NCBI GenBank assembly: GCA_017441605.1
Contig: JAFRXD010000052.1
Location: 28,002-92,001 of the forward strand
Reading direction: 5' to 3'
DNA length: 64,000 bases
Source: Thermoguttaceae bacterium
Lineage (GTDB): Bacteria; Planctomycetota; Planctomycetia; Pirellulales; Thermoguttaceae
Both the position numbers and the translations under genes were made by a program. The stretch's first letter is position 1. Each line of letters starts with the position of its first letter. This document shows, piece by piece, positions 60,791-64,000 of this stretch. The notes under the pieces are model-generated. The model saw only the letters and a list, made by a program, of their open reading frames with translations. It ran no database searches and was not told the origin of the DNA.

Positions 60791-61963
60791 TTAGGTAAAG
60801 TCGGCGAGTTTGACCCAAGTACGGTTTTCCCAAGAGGTACGAACGGCGTCGATGGTTCGCTCGACGTCGTAGGCGTCGCGGAAGGTGGCGACGGGGGCCT
60901 CTTCGTCGGCGCCGGCGATCTTGAGCATGTTCTCGTAGCAGGCGTTGACGGTGAAGTCGCGGTAGCCGTACATGTGCCCGTCGGCGAAGGACTGGTAGGC
61001 GAAGTCTTTTCCGCCGCGATTGGTGAGGACGCGAGCCCAGCCGCGCTCGGGTTTGGAGGCGTCGTAGATGGAGAGGTAGTTGACGTCGTCGTAGCACCAG
61101 CGAATGGCGCCGTTTTCGAAGTAGAGCTCGTATCCGTGGGTGTTTTCCGTGCCCCAAGCGTTTCGAGTGCACTCGAGAGAGCCAATGGCGCCGCCGGGAA
61201 GGGTGTACATAATGCGGGTGGCGTCGTCGGTCTCGACCTTGACCTTTTCGCCCTTATTGGCGTCGGAGCCTCGGTTCATGCGGGCGGCGAGGTCGGAACC
61301 GACAGTTTTGGGATCCCAGCGTTCGGTAATGTGGGTCCACTGCATCGCGCAGAGCTCGATCGGACGCATGCCGGTAACGTAGTAGAGCATGTCGAGAGCG
61401 TGGGAGCCGAGGTCGCCGAGGGTGCCGCCGGTCTTGCCGAAGCGCCAGCTGTAGGGGGTGTCGGGCCCGCCCCAGGATTGGTTGTAGAAAGAGCGGGCTT
61501 CGATGAGCTTGCCGAACTTGTTCTCTTTAACGAGCTTGCGGGCGTAGACGTTGGAGGGGCAACGACGATAGATGAAGTTGACGGCGTTGAGGAGTTCGGG
61601 CTTCTTCTCGACGGCCTCGGTCATTTCGCGCGCTTGTTGGGCGGAAACGGCGAGAGGCTTTTCGCAGAAGACGTGCTTGCCCGCCTCGATCGCCTTCATG
61701 ACGGCGTCGTAGTGCATCGCGTTCGGAAGGCAGACGTCGATGTAGTCGCATCCGGAGTCCTTGATCACGGCGTCGAGATCGCTCTTGGCGTCCCAACCGG
61801 ACTCTTTGGCGGCGGCGGCTTCGGACTCGAGAGTGAACGCTTGGTAAAGGGTCGGCTTGATCGGGCAGGAAGGATAGTAGCGAGTAACCGCTTCGTACGC
61901 GACGGCGCGAACCGTCCCCATCATACCGTATCCGAGAATGCTGACGTTCAACGTTTTCGCCAT
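60791..61963 (-). CDS. Gfo/Idh/MocA-family oxidoreductase
   Basis: 390 residues from the ATG at 61963 with GGAGACC upstream. The Rossmann domain begins VSILGYGMMGTVRAVAY, and VFCEKPLAVSAQQARE holds the EKP Lys. C-terminal motifs such as GGTLGDLGSHALDMLYYVTG carry the family His. There is no Tat signal, unlike many planctomycete members, so it is cytosolic. It uses NAD(P) on a sugar or inositol-type substrate. Paired upstream of the two esterases on the minus strand, it may take part in sugar use. Exact substrate unknown. Confidence 0.9.
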   Translation of the reverse strand: MAKTLNVSILGYGMMGTVRAVAYEAVTRYYPSCPIKPTLYQAFTLESEAAAAKESGWDAKSDLDAVIKDSGCDYIDVCLPNAMHYDAVMKAIEAGKHVFCEKPLAVSAQQAREMTEAVEKKPELLNAVNFIYRRCPSNVYARKLVKENKFGKLIEARSFYNQSWGGPDTPYSWRFGKTGGTLGDLGSHALDMLYYVTGMRPIELCAMQWTHITERWDPKTVGSDLAARMNRGSDANKGEKVKVETDDATRIMYTLPGGAIGSLECTRNAWGTENTHGYELYFENGAIRWCYDDVNYLSIYDASKPERGWARVLTNRGGKDFAYQSFADGHMYGYRDFTVNACYENMLKIAGADEEAPVATFRDAYDVERTIDAVRTSWENRTWVKLADFT

Positions 61964-62146
61964 TGGTGGTCTCCAACTGTGCAAGGTTTGATCGAATCGC
62001 TCGGCGCGACCCCCGGTCGCGTCGTCGCGCTTTTGGCTAAAATTTTTGGCGCGAATCGCGCGCTTTCGGCGATTTTAACGAAACGCGATTCGAGTTTCAA
62101 GAGTCAACGCGATATTTTTATAATTTTTTAGTTTTGCCGCTGCAAC

Positions 62147-62163
62147 TTGGGTAAACTACCCGC
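62147..62163. repeat. 17-bp repeat, copy 1 (intergenic)
   Basis: TTGGGTAAACTACCCGC, containing the short inverted repeat GGGTA/TACCC; followed at once by GCCCGC/GCGGGC. An identical copy lies at 62432-62448 inside the DUF4373-like gene. Confidence 0.7.
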
Positions 62164-62232
62164 CCGCGTTGCGGGCTAGTCTCCCTCGGTCTTAACTACC
62201 CTTCTTGGATCCGCGCCCGCATTGTCACTGGA

Positions 62233-62823
62233 CTATGGATCGCCTCTGGCGCTCGCTTGTTTTTTCCGAAGATCTTCGCGCGCTTCTTTAACGAGGCTCA
62301 TTACCTCGATTAACTGGTCGCTTGTACATTTCTCCACCGCCGCGCTCAACGCCCGATCAATCTCCAGGTCCGTAGTTGGGTCCGTAGCCGGACGGGGCGC
62401 CAAGGGCGCGTTTGTTCGCGCTACCGCGCGGTTGGGTAAACTACCCGCGTCCCCGTTGGGGACGCTACTTTTCTCGAACGACTCAAGAGGACATTCGGTA
62501 GGCGAAACTTGGATTTGTTCGGCGGGCGGGGGCGGGGCTTGGGGTCGGTCGGGTTCCTCTCGGTGGCGGAAGAACTCGGAGTCTTCGGTAAATTCGAAGA
62601 GGTCGAAGTCCTTGACGACGCTTTCCAGGGTTTTTTCCGAGGTTCTTAGAGACCACGCCAGGATTTTCGGGTCATAGGGGAGCCACTCGATTCCTTGGTC
62701 GGCAAATTCTTCTAGAAGGAGGCAGTAGACGCCGAACCCTCGGGCGCCCAGCTTCGCGGGCAGGTTCGTTATTCTTAAGTCTCGGATAGGATAGATCGGT
62801 CCGGGTCGCGTTTGGTTCGTCAT
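62233..62823 (-). CDS. DUF4373-like protein, possibly from a mobile element
   Basis: 196 residues. Residues 8-80 (YPIRDLRITNLPAKLGARGFGVYCLLLEE, split; then WLPYDPKILAWSLRTSEKTLESVVKDFDLF) resemble the DUF4373/Lin1244-Lin1753 replication-related domain of phages and integrative elements, with a winged-helix look. The C-terminal half is Pro-rich then helical. No integrase or other phage gene is near, so it may be a lone remnant or a domesticated gene. Direct repeats of 17 bases lie in and after it. The domain match is weak and is made by eye. Confidence 0.55.
   Translation of the reverse strand: MTNQTRPGPIYPIRDLRITNLPAKLGARGFGVYCLLLEEFADQGIEWLPYDPKILAWSLRTSEKTLESVVKDFDLFEFTEDSEFFRHREEPDRPQAPPPPAEQIQVSPTECPLESFEKSSVPNGDAGSLPNRAVARTNAPLAPRPATDPTTDLEIDRALSAAVEKCTSDQLIEVMSLVKEAREDLRKKQASARGDP
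62432..62448. repeat. 17-bp repeat, copy 2 (coding)
   Basis: Identical to the copy at 62147-62163. In the gene it encodes part of GSLPN, in the Pro-rich stretch. Confidence 0.7.
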
Positions 62824-63133
62824 TTTTGTCGTCGCGGCTTTGAGTTTGGCGGTCTAGGTTCGGCGACTTCTTGTCGCGGGTTTTTGGGATAATAGCGGGG
62901 CGGCGGAAAAGTCTTCGCGTTTTTTTGGAAATTTGGGCGGATTTTTTTTGACGCAGAGAAAATTTTTTCGCCTCGGTTTTTCCCGAGTCGGCGGGTTGTC
63001 GGACCAATTGGACTTTTTTCCAAGATCTCGAGAAAATGGTTGACGCGGGTTTTTCCGCGTTTTATATTAATAGCGGTCGCGCCGAAAAACGCGATTTTAC
63101 CAAAAATAATTATTTTTGCCGGAGCCCGCGCCG
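62824..63133 (+). other. Intergenic region with the surface-protein promoter
   Basis: 310 bases between divergent genes, rich in T-runs around 62940-62970. Apart from the promoter at 63040-63068 I see nothing more. Confidence 0.5.
63040..63068 (+). promoter_or_regulatory. Sigma-70-type promoter of the surface protein
   Basis: TTGACG, 17 bases, TATATT, 65 bases before the ATG. A near-consensus promoter, in line with an abundant product. Confidence 0.6.
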
Positions 63134-64000
63134 ATGTCCCGAACGCCCAAACGCAAGAATTCGCGCTCGCCGCGCTTCTCGCGCCTCGGACTGGAGGTCT
63201 TGGAGGAGCAACAGCTTCTCTCGGCGTCGCCGGTCGCGTTCGAGGAGAGCGCGGCGTTGGTTTCTTGCGCGGAGCTCGAGCCGGAGGCGGGGCAAGGGCT
63301 CGTATCGTTGGACGCGCCCGGCTCGGCGCGCGTCGACGCGATCGATCGGGAACGGTTGTTAATTTCTTGGGACTGGGTTCCTTCCGCCACTTCTTATCTC
63401 GTCGAGGTTTCCGACGACCAAGGGACGACTTGGGGCGTCGCGGACGAGGTTTATCTCTCGACTCGTTTGGTCGTCGAGGTTCCGGTTAATTCGTCGCGGT
63501 ATTTTCGGGTCGCGGCGAAGAATTCCGCGGGCGTGTCGGATTATTCGGAACCCGTTGTCGGGGAGCGCATTCTCGAGGGCGTTTCGGTCGCCTTCGATAT
63601 GGTTTCGACCGCAACGGGAGGCTTGAGCGCCGTTCGAGGCGCGGTTCGCGCGACCGGATCTTGCAATCGCCTTGGCAAGTACTTTACTAACTGCTGTTTT
63701 ACCGCCGACGTCGACGTTTGGACTTGGATCGAGGAGAGCGCGATTACCGCGACGACGGAAACGGCGGAGAGCGAACCGGAAATTGTCGCGAGCAACGAAG
63801 ATCTATCGGACGGGCCGGGCGCGACGGTCGAGGTCGCGAACGAGGAACAAGCCGCGACGGTCGCGGTTCTCGCGGACGAGGGAATCAACGCGGTCGGGAA
63901 CCCGTTGGAATACGAAGAGGTCGCGTCGAGCGAAAAACGATTCTCGACGATCGGCGTCGCGGGCGGGGCGATCGGCGGGTTGTTCGTCGCAATTACGCTG
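63134..64000 (+). CDS. Planctomycete surface protein with LLSA-type N-terminus, truncated by the window edge
   Basis: The frame is open from the ATG at 63134 (GGAG 10 bases upstream) to the last base, 289 codons. The N-terminus is basic (SRTPKRKNSRSPRFSRLGLE) and runs into LEVLEEQQLLSAS. This matches the LE.LE.R.LLSA signature at the start of many exported planctomycete proteins, which lack a normal signal peptide. Residues 60-140 look like a fibronectin type III domain (LLISWDWVPSATSYLVEVSD, SSRYFRVAAKNSAGVSDYSE). Then a Cys pair region and an acidic stretch lead to a Gly/Ala-rich hydrophobic segment (GVAGGAIGGLFVAITL) at the edge. Probably outer-surface or cell-wall associated. Confidence 0.75.
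   Translation, partial: MSRTPKRKNSRSPRFSRLGLEVLEEQQLLSASPVAFEESAALVSCAELEPEAGQGLVSLDAPGSARVDAIDRERLLISWDWVPSATSYLVEVSDDQGTTWGVADEVYLSTRLVVEVPVNSSRYFRVAAKNSAGVSDYSEPVVGERILEGVSVAFDMVSTATGGLSAVRGAVRATGSCNRLGKYFTNCCFTADVDVWTWIEESAITATTETAESEPEIVASNEDLSDGPGATVEVANEEQAATVAVLADEGINAVGNPLEYEEVASSEKRFSTIGVAGGAIGGLFVAITL

Noticed and set aside
62233..62823. Prophage or integrated element
   Set aside because: Only one DUF4373-like gene; no integrase, terminase, capsid genes or att repeats next to it.

Overview
The window looks like chromosomal DNA of a Planctomycetota bacterium, probably related to Pirellulales. Evidence: a complete planctomycetal (PVM-type) bacterial microcompartment locus; type II secretion pseudopilins with large low-complexity inserts; csrA; Cys-rich exported proteins; and a surface protein carrying the N-terminal LE..LLSA signature usual in this phylum. 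GC is high except in three AT-rich intergenic stretches. Rubredoxin, flavodoxin and carboxymuconolactone-decarboxylase-like genes hint at an anaerobic or microaerobic, possibly gut-like, life; that habitat is only inferred.

Layout. 1-7.2 kb (minus): pseudopilin operon, GspG then H-, I- and J-like proteins, then a truncated membrane protein. 7.5-19 kb: lipoprotein, tRNA-Leu(GAG) with a decayed tandem copy, a hydroxyacid-dehydrogenase-like gene, pgsA, a CPBP protease followed by a 103-bp tandem repeat, a lipid-anchored acidic-repeat alpha/beta hydrolase, a kinase-like degenerate protein, a DUF1844 protein with Cys/His repeats, 5-formyl-THF cyclo-ligase and an exported helical protein. 19-21 kb: csrA, a small hypothetical and an M24 peptidase. 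21.2-29.3 kb (minus): the microcompartment locus (PduL, two BMC-H, acetate kinase, three BMC-P, acylating aldehyde dehydrogenase, RpiB-like protein, membrane protein, class II aldolase).

30.6-31.2 kb is a strongly AT-rich gap just upstream of dnaN. Lines counted by hand show C>G on the + strand to its left and G>C to its right whichever strand is coding, and two parS-like palindromes lie 8-12 kb to the left. I read this as a candidate replication origin, although no dnaA gene is in the window.

31-47.5 kb (mostly plus): dnaN, apbE, a MazG-like gene, a large exported protein plus an ABC ATPase, an exported PCMT-like methyltransferase, an HD phosphohydrolase, a Cys-rich exported protein, a Wzc-type tyrosine autokinase with a Gly/Tyr-repeat tail, frr and rny. 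47.5-51.1 kb (minus): DUF3795, cupin, flavodoxin, CMD-family protein and ribBA. 51.3-56.4 kb (plus): HAD phosphatase, organophosphate MFS transporter with a large insert, and an exported beta-helix protein. 56.4-62.8 kb: MBL-rubredoxin fusion, ogt, three copies of a secreted esterase module in two genes, a Gfo/Idh/MocA oxidoreductase and a DUF4373-like gene. The window ends inside the surface-protein gene.

The microcompartment genes together would split fuculose- or rhamnulose-type sugar phosphates into DHAP and lactaldehyde, convert lactaldehyde to an acyl-CoA inside the shell, and recover ATP through PduL and acetate kinase. The upstream isomerase and kinase are not in this window.
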